Source: Methylovorus mays (GTDB lineage Bacteria; Pseudomonadota; Gammaproteobacteria; Burkholderiales; Methylophilaceae). From it: a DNA stretch of 64,000 bases. Shown here in pieces: positions 1 through 8,792 of this stretch. The position numbers and the translations under genes are program-made. The stretch is taken from assembly GCF_020531915.1 (NCBI RefSeq), contig NZ_JAJAVG010000008.1, positions 496,001-560,000 of the forward strand. The letters are read 5' to 3'. Below the pieces are notes generated by a model. That model was not told the origin of the DNA. It ran no database searches and was given only the letters and a program-made list of their open reading frames with translations. Every line of letters starts with the position of its first letter. The first letter of the stretch is position 1.

Positions 1-315
1 AATGTGGGGCGTACTCCCGATGGTATCCGTTACAACCATCTGGAGCCTGCCGTGTGGACATTGGTGGAGCGTGTCTCCGATACCGGTGGGGGACTGGTGG
101 ATACGCGCCTGATCACCGCAGCCCAGGAACACGCCTCGGATGAGGAAACCTGGCTGTCCGCTCTCGCCGGGGAGGCATGTCCGCGCGAAGGGATATGGCT
201 GTGCCCGCGCATCAATATGCGCGAAGTGCGATTGCGTCTTGGTGAACCCATGCCAGGTGCCGGTGAACCAGGTTTGTCAGGCAGTTTGATCTGGTACTGG
301 AGATCCGGCCTGTGA
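1..315 (+). CDS. C-terminal end of unknown protein (partial)
   Basis: The frame is open from the first base of the window to a TGA at 313-315, so the true start lies upstream. A GTG at 4-6 could be read as a start but has no visible ribosome binding site, and I read this as the last ~104 residues of a longer protein. The piece is rich in Glu, Arg and Trp and ends in a Trp/Tyr-containing tail. I recognise no family. A 157-codon antisense frame covers the same DNA, but it is Arg/Ser/Pro-rich with shadow-like composition. Coding status is moderately supported; function is unknown. Confidence 0.5.
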   Translation, partial: NVGRTPDGIRYNHLEPAVWTLVERVSDTGGGLVDTRLITAAQEHASDEETWLSALAGEACPREGIWLCPRINMREVRLRLGEPMPGAGEPGLSGSLIWYWRSGL

Positions 316-497
316 GCGAGCCGGCCCCGCACGTGCGCCGCTAAAGGCCTTCGCCGGCTGTTCTCGTGCTTTGCAGATGTTCCTGCCGGGCAGGTGCTTA
401 CATAAAATCTGACGTCGATAGCAGCCGCTCTCCGATGCCCGCCATGCGAACCCATGCTTAAGGTGTATGCCTGATTCCTCACCTTATGGAGATCATC

Positions 498-947
498 ATG
501 CATTCAGCCCTCATGGCAGGCTCCCCCGCCTCCAGCTTTGAATATCATCACAACTGGCAATTTCCGTCTGACCATTTCATGGATGATTCTGGCATCTGCC
601 CCGCCGATGCAGCCTCACGGAATGACGACGACAATCTTGAAAATGAAAATGTATCCGGCGGCCAGGCTTTCCCAGATGCAGGCAAGCATCATCGTGACAG
701 GCAAGCTGAGAAACAGCCGCCATCACCGCCCGATCTGCTTGATCAGCCCAACCCGCCCACCGCGGATCCCGACTACCGCCAGCATCCCCCTGAAACCGTG
801 ACTCCCGATCCGCACAAGGCATATCCGCCCACGGATCCTGAGCACACCCAGCCCGAGCCAGAAATCATGGATGATGAGACGGTCAGGGACAAGCCCAACG
901 TCATACCGCCACCCGATGGGTTTTTCATCCAGAAAACTACCAAATAG
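498..947 (+). CDS. Small Pro/Asp-rich hypothetical protein
   Basis: This reads as a 149-residue protein. I chose the ATG at 498 because a GGAG at 487-490 sits seven bases before it; an upstream ATG at 486 overlaps that site. The first ~60 residues are mixed, then the chain becomes highly polar and proline-rich with repeated Pro-Pro, Asp-Pro and Thr-Asp-Pro steps, which suggests an intrinsically disordered tail. There is no signal peptide or membrane segment. It is followed closely by a strong terminator, consistent with a single-gene transcript. I recognise no family and propose no function. Confidence 0.55.
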   Translation: MHSALMAGSPASSFEYHHNWQFPSDHFMDDSGICPADAASRNDDDNLENENVSGGQAFPDAGKHHRDRQAEKQPPSPPDLLDQPNPPTADPDYRQHPPETVTPDPHKAYPPTDPEHTQPEPEIMDDETVRDKPNVIPPPDGFFIQKTTK

Positions 948-981
948 CGATTTATCCTCAGCGATTCATGGTCAGGGGCAT

Positions 982-1014
982 AAAAAAAACAGGAGCCACG
1001 GGCTCCTGTTTTTT
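982..1014. terminator. Bidirectional Rho-independent terminator
   Basis: A 10-bp perfect stem (988-997 with 1001-1010) has a 3-nt loop and is flanked by an A run on one side and a T run on the other. It lies between the convergent small Pro-rich gene and the hemerythrin-like gene and can serve both. Confidence 0.9.
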
Positions 1015-1041
1015 GGCTGAATCCACGCTAATGTCAGGCGC

Positions 1042-1617
1042 TTAATGTTTGGGCATCGATTGCTGGACAGCCGCTTTCAGCTTCTTGATATCAATATCCC
1101 CTTCGGCATTGACCACTTCCGCCATCAGCTGGCCTTTGCGCTTGCTTAATTCCACTTCCAGCTCTTCCAGGTCCACCTTGGCTTTTTTGACCTTGGGGAA
1201 CATTTCCTTTTCCTCCTCCTCCACGTGATGCTCAATGTATTCGCTAAGCACCGTCATCTTGGCGTCGTACATGGGGTCTGCCGGGTTCATGGATTGAATC
1301 TGCCCGATCAGGCTCTTGGCACTGCTATGCTCCACCACCGCCTCATTCAACAGATCATCATCATGAATGGCAGCCCGGGCGGCAGGATAAAAAATCTCCT
1401 CCTCCACTCGTGTGTGCACGGTGAGCTCCAGACATATTTGGTTGGCAATGGAGGCTTTGCCTTCGATATCATCCTTCTCGGCCAGCTTGGTATATTGCTT
1501 GAACAGTTTTTTCACATTCTTGTGATCATCTGTCAGGTGCTGGATTACGTCTTTCTTCTGCGCCGTGCGGCGGGTGGTGGATTTCACGGTCGCATCGGCT
1601 TGTCGTGGTAACGTCAT
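1042..1617 (-). CDS. Hemerythrin HHE domain protein
   Basis: This 191-residue soluble protein carries a hemerythrin-type four-helix bundle, which in this family holds a non-haem di-iron site used for oxygen or NO sensing, storage or repair. Candidate ligands are visible in order: His32 (in a DDHK turn), His68 and Glu72 (in HTRVEEE), His97, His130/131 and Glu135. The last ~50 residues are Lys/Glu-rich and probably helical. I chose ATG at 1617 rather than 1623 because an AGGAG at 1624-1628 is six bases upstream of the former and overlaps the latter. It is transcribed toward the shared terminator at 982-1014. Physiological role is not shown by the sequence. Confidence 0.85.
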   Translation of the reverse strand: MTLPRQADATVKSTTRRTAQKKDVIQHLTDDHKNVKKLFKQYTKLAEKDDIEGKASIANQICLELTVHTRVEEEIFYPAARAAIHDDDLLNEAVVEHSSAKSLIGQIQSMNPADPMYDAKMTVLSEYIEHHVEEEEKEMFPKVKKAKVDLEELEVELSKRKGQLMAEVVNAEGDIDIKKLKAAVQQSMPKH

Positions 1618-1642
1618 TTTCATCTCCTCAAGGTAGGTTTTT

Positions 1643-1882
1643 TTAATGCCCCTTCAGAGTGTCACTAGCGGTCACGCTCAACCAGCGGATAAAGCTGATT
1701 GCCATGTAGGAAATACTGTAGAGATTGGCGTGGAAGAACATCAGGGCAAGGACGAATGGTCACGCGAAGAAATGATTCAGTAGTGCCATGAACAGCAGAA
1801 ATACGGCAATGCATACCTCCACAAAATAGAGGTGATACCACTTTGCAGGTTTTTCGCTTGGCTCGGGATCGTCGTTCAACAT
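1643..1882 (-). pseudogene. Small two-helix membrane protein with in-frame TGA
   Basis: Reading from ATG at 1882 gives a polar N-terminus (MLNDDPEPSEKPAKWYH) and a clear hydrophobic helix, then a TGA at 1760-1762 after 40 residues. The same frame continues without another stop for 38 codons to TAA at 1643, and this second part is also a convincing membrane helix ending in FIRWL. The TGA sits exactly between the helices and could derive from TGG (Trp) or CGA by one change. Both halves look like one ~79-residue inner-membrane protein, so the gene is either broken, misread in the assembly, or read through. Family not recognised. Confidence 0.55.
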
Positions 1883-2225
1883 GATATGCAGAATGCCTTC
1901 TCATTCCTGATTGTTGAATAATCTGGGTGGCTAACTTGCATAATATTTTAGTTATTCACCGATCGGGCTGGCAAGCACTCCCACACACGCCATAACCCTT
2001 TATATTCATTAAGATAAAGTCATTTTCCGCATGCGGTTTATATTGTGGCGGCGCCTGATTTCCTATTCAACCCACCCCGACCTCTTAGGGATATTCCGAC
2101 ACAGATTTCAGCCCAGGACTACTAGGGGCTATCTGTGCCAACGAATAGGATTCCATCATGCAGTCACTTTGTGCTGCCTGTGTCTGCACCTCATTTATTC
2201 CTTCTGTTCACGTTCAGGAAACGAT
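1883..2225. other. Gene-free gap upstream of ku
   Basis: I see no supported gene here. The Ku frame is open back to 2031, but that stretch is Cys/His/Arg-rich and lacks a ribosome binding site, so I treat it as untranslated leader. No strong promoter hexamer pair or terminator stands out. Confidence 0.4.
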
Positions 2226-3107
2226 ATGCCACGCGCTCTATGGAAAGGTGCCATCAGCTTTGGCCTGGTACACATACCGGTTGAACTTTATCCCTCGCAC
2301 AACGCCCCCGGGATAGATCTGGACATGCTGGACCGGCGTGACTTTTCGCCTGTGGGATACAAACGTTATAACAAGACCACGGGAAAGGAGATTCATACCG
2401 AAGATATCGTCAAAGGCTATCAATACGAAAAAGGGGAATATGTCGTGCTGACGGATGCCGAGATTCGCCAGGCAAACAAGGAAGCCACCCAGACCATTGA
2501 TATTCAGGCCTTTGTGAAAGTGAATGAGATTTCCCCCCTGTATTTTGAGCAGCCGTATTACCTCAAGCCCGCCAAAGGCGGCGAGAAAGTGTATGCCTTG
2601 CTCCGCGAAACCCTCAGAACCACGGACCGCATTGGCATTGCGCAGATCGTCATGCGCACTAAGCAGCATCTGGCGGCCCTCATGGTGGTGGATCAAGTCA
2701 TCGTGCTCAATATGCTGCGATATGCAGAGGATATCCGGCCGCCAGAAGAACTGGGGCTGCCTGGAGAAGATGCGCCCAAGGTGCGTGTGAGTGACAAGGA
2801 AATCAAGATGGCCCATGCCCTGGTTGAAGACATGACGGAACCCTGGGACCCGGAGCAGTTTCACGACCGTTTTCGTGCAGACATCATGGCGCTGGTGAAA
2901 AAGAAAATCCGCAACAAGCAGACACATGCACTGATGGAGCCGGAGGATGAAGTGCCTGCGGATAACTCCGCCAGCAATATTGTGGATCTGATGGCGCTGC
3001 TGAAAGAAAGCATAGGCCGCCGCATGAAGCCAGAAAAAGAACCGTCTGGCAACAAGACGGATACAGCTGAGGAACCACCCGCACGCCGTAAAGCCACTCG
3101 CCGATAG
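2226..3107 (+). CDS. ku: Bacterial Ku DNA-end-binding protein
   Basis: Ku is a homodimeric ring that binds double-strand DNA ends and recruits LigD for non-homologous end joining. The 293-residue product starts MPRALWKGAISFGLVHIPVELY, the hallmark N-terminus of bacterial Ku, and keeps the family length. It ends in a Lys/Arg-rich tail (residues ~260-293), as is common in bacterial Ku C-termini that contact DNA or LigD. I chose ATG at 2226, preceded by a CAGGAAA site, over the open frame extending to 2031. Its stop is nine bases before ligD, so the two are one operon. Confidence 0.95.
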   Translation: MPRALWKGAISFGLVHIPVELYPSHNAPGIDLDMLDRRDFSPVGYKRYNKTTGKEIHTEDIVKGYQYEKGEYVVLTDAEIRQANKEATQTIDIQAFVKVNEISPLYFEQPYYLKPAKGGEKVYALLRETLRTTDRIGIAQIVMRTKQHLAALMVVDQVIVLNMLRYAEDIRPPEELGLPGEDAPKVRVSDKEIKMAHALVEDMTEPWDPEQFHDRFRADIMALVKKKIRNKQTHALMEPEDEVPADNSASNIVDLMALLKESIGRRMKPEKEPSGNKTDTAEEPPARRKATRR

Positions 3108-3116
3108 GAGCGTATC

Positions 3117-5717
3117 ATGGGTCTGAATCATTACTGGCAAAAGCGTAACTTCAACATCACCCCGGAACCGTCAGGCCAGGTCGCCGAGGCTGGCGACACG
3201 CTGGCGTTTTATATCCAGCGCCATCATGCGCGGCGGTTGCACTATGACTTCCGTCTGGAGCTGGATGGCGTGCTGAAAAGCTGGGCAATACCCAAAGGCC
3301 CCACTCTGGACCCCAAGGAAAAGCGTCTGGCGGTGCATGTGGAAGATCACCCGCTGGAATACGGGCACTTTGAAGGGCAGATTCCCGAACACCAATACGG
3401 CGCAGGCAAGGTCGTCTTGTGGGATTGCGGCACCTGGGAGCCGCTGGAAGACCCACATGCCGGTTACCAGAAGGGCGCGCTCAAATTCATGCTGCATGGC
3501 GAAAAACTATCTGGTAAATGGGCACTGGTGCGCATGGGTAAAAAACCTGCCGAGGGCTCCTCTGAGAAGGAAAACTGGCTGCTGATCAAGGAAAAGGACG
3601 AGGTGGCGCAAAGCGGCGAACAGGCCAACATCACCGAAAACCGGCCCGAGAGCATACGCAAACTGTTCAGTGGCGATGCTCACCGGCCATTGAAGGGTTC
3701 CGACAAGCCCAGCCGGGTCTCGGTGGCATCCACATCGGGCAGCCGCCGCTCTGCTGACGCGCACCACACCTCCCCGGACCGCGGCGGCAAAGAGGGGAAA
3801 ACACAGCCCATGCCCGCCTCCATGCAGCCTCAACTGGCGCTGCTGGCGAAAAAATCCCCTGTAGGTGAGCACTGGCTCACGGAAGTGAAATTCGACGGCT
3901 ATCGCATGCTGGCGCGCTGTGAGGACGGTGAGGTGAAGCTTTACTCGCGTAATGGCCACGACTGGACAGCGAAATGGAAAGGTATTGCCGATGCGCTCAA
4001 ACGGTTGCCCATAGATCAGGCCTGGCTGGATGGGGAGCTCGTGGCCTTGCAAGCCAATGGCAAAGTGAGCTTTCAGGCGCTGCAGGATGCCATGCAAACC
4101 AATAGTGCCGCGACACTGGCCTACTTTGTGTTTGACCTCATGTATCTGAATGGTCACGACCTGCAACAGTTGCCCCTGATCAAACGCAAGGCCTTGTTGA
4201 AAACAGTGCTGGCGCACTCTGCCGAAGATGGCCCACTCCATTACAGCGACCATATTATCGGCAATGCTCCTGAAGTATTCGACCATGCCTGTCTGCATGA
4301 TCTTGAAGGCATCATTGCCAAGCGCGCGGATTCCCCTTATCAGCCGCGGCGCACGGAGGACTGGCTGAAAATAAAATGTGGCTTGCGGCAGGAATTCGTC
4401 ATTGGTGGCTATACCGACCCGGCGGGTAGTCGCCAGGGATTTGGTGCGCTACTGCTAGGCGTGTATGACGCCGAAGGTGCCCTGCATTATGCCGGGCGCG
4501 TAGGAACGGGCTTTACCGAAACCACGCTAGCCCAAGTGAGCAAGCAGTTCAGCCGCCTGCAGCGCGCAAGTTCGCCGTTTACTGGCAAGCTGACCGGCTT
4601 GCAAATGCGTGGCGTACATTGGCTCACTCCCAAGCTGGTGGCAGAAGTGCGTTTCGCACAATGGACAGACCGTCAGATCGTACGTCATGCCGCTTTCGTC
4701 GGGTTGCGTCAGGACAAGCCGGCCCGCGAGATCGTGCACGAAACACCGGCCAACCCACCACCCCCAACCGGGGATACGTCTTCGTCCTCAGAACACCCAC
4801 GACAAGAACATCCGCAGCGTAGCGGCTCCGTCCGCGAGATCGCCGGTGTACGACTGACCCATCCGGGCAAGATTCTGTTCGCGCAGGCCGGACTGACCAA
4901 GCAGGATCTGGCGCATTACTACAAAGAAATTGCCCCATGGATATTGCCCCAGTTGCAAGGGCGCCCCTTGTCGCTGGTGCGCTGCCCGACGGGTGCAGGC
5001 CAGCAGTGTTTTTTCCAGAAACATGCCGCCATGACCATCCCGGACAATGTCAGGCGCATTCAGGTGCCAGTAAGCGGATTTTCGGATGACTACATGGTGG
5101 TGGATGACCTGCCAGCGCTGATTTCCCTGGTGCAAATGGGCGTGCTGGAGATACACACCTGGGTCTCGCGCGAGGAGCATCTGGAGCAGCCGGACCGCAT
5201 TATTTTCGACCTTGATCCGGACGAAGCCCTCCCATGGACCACCGTAGTGGAGAGTGCGCAACTGGTGCATGCATTGCTGCAGGCGCTAGGCCTGGAGAGT
5301 TTTGTCAAAACCACCGGTGGCAAGGGGATACACGTGGTGATCCCCATTGTGCCCGACCACCGCTGGAAGACGATCAAGGCCTTCAGCAAAGCTGCCGCGC
5401 AGTATCTGGAACAACAATTGCCGGACCGCTTTACTGCAAACATGGCCAAGCAAAAGCGCACAGGCAAAGTATTCATCGACTATTTGCGTAATGCGCCAGG
5501 CGCCACCGCGATCGCCGCCTACTCCAGCCGGGCGAAACCGACGGCAACCGTTTCCGTGCCTATTTCGTGGGATGAGCTGAATATGGGGATACGCTCTGAC
5601 ACGTTTACCGTCGCCACTCTGCCAGAACGCCTGGCAAGCCTGAAACAGGATCCCTGGCAGGAATATGAACATCTGCGGCAACGCATCACCTCCGCCATGC
5701 TGGAAATGTTTACCTGA
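3117..5717 (+). CDS. ligD: Multifunctional ATP-dependent DNA ligase LigD
   Basis: LigD processes and seals DNA ends held by Ku. All three modules are visible in the 866-residue chain, in the order phosphoesterase, ligase, polymerase. The 3'-phosphoesterase module covers ~10-160, with the HHARRLHYDFRLE motif (His36, His37, His42, Asp44). The ATP-dependent ligase covers ~230-530, with the nucleotidyl lysine in EVKFDGYRM (Lys258). The primase-like polymerase covers ~590-860, with the metal-binding FDLDPDE motif (Asp698, Asp700). Ser/Pro-rich linkers separate the modules near residues 195-225 and 545-575. It follows ku by nine bases. Length and module order match Pseudomonas-type LigD. Confidence 0.96.
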   Translation: MGLNHYWQKRNFNITPEPSGQVAEAGDTLAFYIQRHHARRLHYDFRLELDGVLKSWAIPKGPTLDPKEKRLAVHVEDHPLEYGHFEGQIPEHQYGAGKVVLWDCGTWEPLEDPHAGYQKGALKFMLHGEKLSGKWALVRMGKKPAEGSSEKENWLLIKEKDEVAQSGEQANITENRPESIRKLFSGDAHRPLKGSDKPSRVSVASTSGSRRSADAHHTSPDRGGKEGKTQPMPASMQPQLALLAKKSPVGEHWLTEVKFDGYRMLARCEDGEVKLYSRNGHDWTAKWKGIADALKRLPIDQAWLDGELVALQANGKVSFQALQDAMQTNSAATLAYFVFDLMYLNGHDLQQLPLIKRKALLKTVLAHSAEDGPLHYSDHIIGNAPEVFDHACLHDLEGIIAKRADSPYQPRRTEDWLKIKCGLRQEFVIGGYTDPAGSRQGFGALLLGVYDAEGALHYAGRVGTGFTETTLAQVSKQFSRLQRASSPFTGKLTGLQMRGVHWLTPKLVAEVRFAQWTDRQIVRHAAFVGLRQDKPAREIVHETPANPPPPTGDTSSSSEHPRQEHPQRSGSVREIAGVRLTHPGKILFAQAGLTKQDLAHYYKEIAPWILPQLQGRPLSLVRCPTGAGQQCFFQKHAAMTIPDNVRRIQVPVSGFSDDYMVVDDLPALISLVQMGVLEIHTWVSREEHLEQPDRIIFDLDPDEALPWTTVVESAQLVHALLQALGLESFVKTTGGKGIHVVIPIVPDHRWKTIKAFSKAAAQYLEQQLPDRFTANMAKQKRTGKVFIDYLRNAPGATAIAAYSSRAKPTATVSVPISWDELNMGIRSDTFTVATLPERLASLKQDPWQEYEHLRQRITSAMLEMFT

Positions 5718-5753
5718 CGAGAAAATAAGGACAGGCCTTTCTCCCTAACCATC

Positions 5754-6116
5754 TCACCAGCAAGGCGAAAACATCCAGGCTACTATCCAGAGCACCAGTA
5801 CCAGCAAGGCGAACAGTAAGCCGCTCCAGACGCCGAGGTAAGCCACAAAATTAACGGGAGTCGGCTGTGGAGCGGATGCATGAGCGCCGGTTTTCTCCAG
5901 CTTTCTGGCAGCAGCGGTCATGCGCCGCCAAAGACGCCAGGCATGCATGGCGATGAAAAAATTCACTATAAATGCCAGGAGTGGCAAGCTCTGCAACAGC
6001 AGCTCTGGCACATGCAAGGGAGGCCCGTCACAGGCAGGCATCGCCAAGACATATAGCAAGCTCAGGCTGATGAGGGCAAGGGTGGGGGCCAGCAGCAAGG
6101 CAAGCCAGCTGCTCAC
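5754..6116 (-). CDS. Small three-helix membrane protein
   Basis: A ~120-residue hydrophobic protein with three membrane helices: after SSWLALLLAP, around LLLQSLPLLAFIVNFF, and near the C-terminus. A conserved-looking Ala-Trp-x-x-Trp-Arg-Arg follows helix two and the chain ends SPCW. The layout resembles small membrane proteins found beside cytochrome oxidase genes, but no oxidase genes are present, so I assign no function. The start is uncertain. GTG at 6116 overlaps the TGA of a 14-codon frame whose ATG (6157) has an excellent AAGGA site, so the gene may be translationally coupled to a leader peptide, or a frameshift may separate the true N-terminus. Confidence 0.6.
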   Translation of the reverse strand: MSSWLALLLAPTLALISLSLLYVLAMPACDGPPLHVPELLLQSLPLLAFIVNFFIAMHAWRLWRRMTAAARKLEKTGAHASAPQPTPVNFVAYLGVWSGLLFALLVLVLWIVAWMFSPCW

Positions 6117-6305
6117 GGCGCGCTTCCTGCGTAATCTGGCTTGGTTTGAATATTCATGTTCCTTCCCGATACGGCGACTGTGTTGTTGATGATGACGTGC
6201 ATGGCAGGCGCGCGATATAAGCCCTTGCCTGATCGGCATGTCGGATAATTTCATGACGGACCGGGTTTTCAGCCTGAGATTTGCTGCAATCCCCGCGCCA
6301 TAAAC

Positions 6306-6333
6306 GAAAAACGGGGCTACTGTGAGCCCCGTT
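6306..6333 (-). terminator. Rho-independent terminator after the 2OG oxygenase gene
   Basis: An 8-bp GC-rich stem (6311-6318 with 6325-6332) is followed on the minus strand by a T-rich run. It lies 23 bases past the oxygenase stop codon at 6356. Confidence 0.85.
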
Positions 6334-6355
6334 GTCATCTTGTTAACACCGCAGA

Positions 6356-7159
6356 TTAACCACGATTGGGTCGCACACGCTCCCATAAATAGCGCAGGCT
6401 GAATCTGTCGCGCGGGCGCGGCTTGTAGTGGGTCTTGTGCACTTCAATATCTTCGTAAATACGCTTGGACGCCGTGTAGTAGTAAAGCGCCATGGATTTG
6501 CGGGTAACACCATCCGGGGTGTTGAGCGGCTCAGGGTGCCCGTGATTGCTATCTTCATCGGTATTGAACACCACACAGCGATTGAAAATGGGCGCCACTT
6601 TTTTCAGGCACTTGGTCATTTTCGTGTCCCACAATTCCAGATCGCCACCGTACTCCGGCTGCCAATCCTTATTGAGGTAAATAATCATGTTGAGCCTGCG
6701 CTCCAGGTGCATGGATTTGTTGATGCGGAAATCCGAATGCACACCGAGCAGGCCGCCGCGACTGGTCTCGTGAAATCCGCCCCCGTTGAAATAGGGGTCG
6801 GGGATCAGGCCGTCTATGCCCGTCATTTTTTGCAGAAACATCAATACGGGCGCCGAGTTTACAAAGGCAAACACCTCACGCAACTCTCGGTTACAGGCCT
6901 GAGGACTGATCTGACGTTTATGCAGGCCGCGATAGCCACGCTCGTAGACTTTTTCATTGCTAGTCTGTTCGCGCGGGAACTGGTCGAGGATGGACTGAGC
7001 CAGCGCTTCCGGTAAAAAATTATCAATGACGATATGCGGAAATGGCTCACCTGACTGGTACTGGCTGGCCAGTGTTTCCCCGCAGGCGATGGCTTGTGAC
7101 TCTTCCAGATAGGGCCCATCCTGTGTATCAATCGGAAGGGTCAGGCTGACTGTTTGCAT
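6356..7159 (-). CDS. 2OG-Fe(II) oxygenase
   Basis: This 267-residue protein has the double-stranded beta-helix signature of 2-oxoglutarate/Fe(II) dioxygenases: His141 and Asp143 (GVHSDF), a distal His at 206 or 208 in NHGHPEPL, and an Arg at 220 placed to bind 2-oxoglutarate. The GGDLELWD segment is typical of prolyl-hydroxylase-like members that act on proteins or small molecules; the substrate cannot be told. I chose ATG at 7159 because an AGGAGC lies four bases upstream, rather than the longer frame to 7192. It is a single-gene transcript with its own terminator. Confidence 0.85.
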   Translation of the reverse strand: MQTVSLTLPIDTQDGPYLEESQAIACGETLASQYQSGEPFPHIVIDNFLPEALAQSILDQFPREQTSNEKVYERGYRGLHKRQISPQACNRELREVFAFVNSAPVLMFLQKMTGIDGLIPDPYFNGGGFHETSRGGLLGVHSDFRINKSMHLERRLNMIIYLNKDWQPEYGGDLELWDTKMTKCLKKVAPIFNRCVVFNTDEDSNHGHPEPLNTPDGVTRKSMALYYYTASKRIYEDIEVHKTHYKPRPRDRFSLRYLWERVRPNRG

Positions 7160-7443
7160 CAATGCTCCTTGCATCTTTCGTAGTGCAGGCACACACCATG
7201 ATGTGCGATAGACGATGGTTATTAAGCGGGCTTACGCCCTGTCGATAAAGCAAAGCCCCTCACATGCGCAAGGGGCAGAACCGTCATCCAGTTCGATATA
7301 CGGCCATTACATCTGCAAAAACCGTAGCGCCAGCGACTCACTGCTGACACAACAGCTAGCGAAATTATCCCACCAAACCCTCTCAGCTTAGAACAGAAAT
7401 TACAGCTTCCGGCGTTAAAAATGTCTGGCGAGAGGGGCAAGGA

Positions 7444-7740
7444 TCAAGCCCCCTTGCACTCCAGACCAGGGTTCAGCATTTTGAGTTGCTCAATGGCGGC
7501 TGCAATGGCACCCTCTGCGCCACCGGGAGCCTGCACTTCATCGGGCACCAGCGCCGGGGCATCGTCCGACAGGGGGGCGACTTTGGCCACACCATAGCCA
7601 CTGGGGGCTTCATTGGGCAGGGCTGCACGACCGCTGATCTGGTAACTGCGGTAAATGGAGGGAATGCCTTCTTCATCCAGCGTGTCGCTAGTGAAAAAGA
7701 TGCGTATAGATACAGCGGGCAATGAATTTTCGGCTGTCAT
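7444..7740 (-). CDS. Conserved-looking hypothetical protein
   Basis: A 98-residue soluble protein that starts at ATG 7740 and ends in a Cys-containing LECKGA tail. The N-terminal half looks like a beta-rich fold (VSIRIFFTSDTLDEEGIPSIYRS), and the C-terminal third is Ala/Gly/Pro-rich with a short helix (AIAAAIEQLKML). I find no motif that names a family. Composition is normal and there is no competing frame, so I regard it as a real gene. Flanking gaps of ~280 bases on each side hold no other gene I can support. Confidence 0.6.
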   Translation of the reverse strand: MTAENSLPAVSIRIFFTSDTLDEEGIPSIYRSYQISGRAALPNEAPSGYGVAKVAPLSDDAPALVPDEVQAPGGAEGAIAAAIEQLKMLNPGLECKGA

Positions 7741-8024
7741 GTCAAATCTCCATAAAATGCATAATGATTGCTGAGCCTACGATGCAAGCTGAATAAAACA
7801 TCATACTACTGACAAGGGGCGTTTTACTCGCACGCCCGGGACTCTGATCTCAAGAATATAAGCGATGGCGTCTCGCCTTAGCTGTGAGTCCCGCCCGGCG
7901 CTTGCGTTCCCTGCTCGCACCTGCAAAGGCAGCAAGCCCTGCATTTGCAGGCTGCTCACGGCGTGGAAAATGAGGTTAGAATGCCTGTCCAGTCGCTTAA
8001 CCGTTAGTTTTTTGGAGGGTGAAC

Positions 8025-8681
8025 ATGAGTGATCTTTATGGCGCGCAACACCGCGTGTTGCAGCAGCAGTTTGATACCGTCAGCATGGCAGACCGGGTAA
8101 GCGAGTTTATCGTCGTTCCCGAGATTAGCGATGAGCATCGTGGTTTTATCGAAAGCCGCGACATGTTTTTTCTTTCCACCGTGGATCACCGCGGCTTCCC
8201 CACCTGTTCTTACAAAGGCGGCAGCACTGGCTTTGTGAAGGTACTGGACAGCAAGACCCTGGCTTTCCCCAGCCTGGATGGCAATGGCATGTACCTGTCC
8301 ATGGGCAACATGACCCTCAACCCGAAAATCGGCATGTTGTTTATTGATTTTGAGCATCCGCACCGGGTACGCGTGCATGGTACGGCGCAGATTGTGCTCA
8401 ATGACCCCTTGCTGCAGGAATACAAAGAGGCGGAGCTGGTGGTGCGGGTGACAATAGAGGAAATATTCATCAACTGTCCGCGCTACATTCATCCCCATCA
8501 GCGCGTTGCCACATCGCGCTATGTACCGCAGCCGAATTGCCCGACACCATTGCCACAATGGAAGCGGATTGACGGTCTGCAGGATGCCTTGCCAGCACGC
8601 GATAAGGATGTGGCGGAATCGCTGGGCGGCACGATCAGTTTCGATGAGTATGCCGAGCTGGTGATGAAAGGCGAAGGTTAG
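8025..8681 (+). CDS. Pyridoxamine 5'-phosphate oxidase family protein
   Basis: A 218-residue soluble protein of the PNPOx-like split-barrel family, which binds FMN, F420 or haem. The segment DMFFLSTVDHRGFPTCSYKGG is the usual first strands of the fold, and IGMLFIDFEHPHRVRVHGTA forms the later strands. The C-terminal part (residues ~150-175) contains CPRYIHPHQR, seen in flavin-binding relatives described as general redox enzymes. I chose ATG at 8025 with GGAGG six bases upstream; an in-frame GTG at 8019 overlaps that site. It stands alone. Cofactor and substrate are not determined. Confidence 0.85.
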   Translation: MSDLYGAQHRVLQQQFDTVSMADRVSEFIVVPEISDEHRGFIESRDMFFLSTVDHRGFPTCSYKGGSTGFVKVLDSKTLAFPSLDGNGMYLSMGNMTLNPKIGMLFIDFEHPHRVRVHGTAQIVLNDPLLQEYKEAELVVRVTIEEIFINCPRYIHPHQRVATSRYVPQPNCPTPLPQWKRIDGLQDALPARDKDVAESLGGTISFDEYAELVMKGEG

Positions 8682-8792
8682 ACGACAGTCTTAGCGCCCA
8701 TCTCGCCCGACATGCGCTGCGTCTGCAGGCGGGCGCTATAATGCCAGCTGGCATATCAGGCGCATCAGGCGCCAGGAGCAACAGGGATAACA

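Noticed and set aside
30-503. A 157-codon antisense frame at the start of the window
   Set aside because: Its protein is Arg/Ser/Pro-rich without any motif, and the plus-strand frame has a more natural composition.
1665-1904. A 79-codon minus-strand frame (MRRHSAYHVERR...)
   Set aside because: It is out of frame with the two membrane helices seen in the same DNA and has no coding signature.
2031-2225. Upstream extension of the Ku frame
   Set aside because: The stretch is Cys/His/Arg-rich and Ku families start at MPRALWKGAI; a ribosome site lies just before 2226.
7222-7440. A 72-codon antisense frame between the oxygenase gene and the 98-residue protein gene
   Set aside because: Composition is not coding-like, no ribosome site, and a GC-rich hairpin lies inside it (about 7250-7280).
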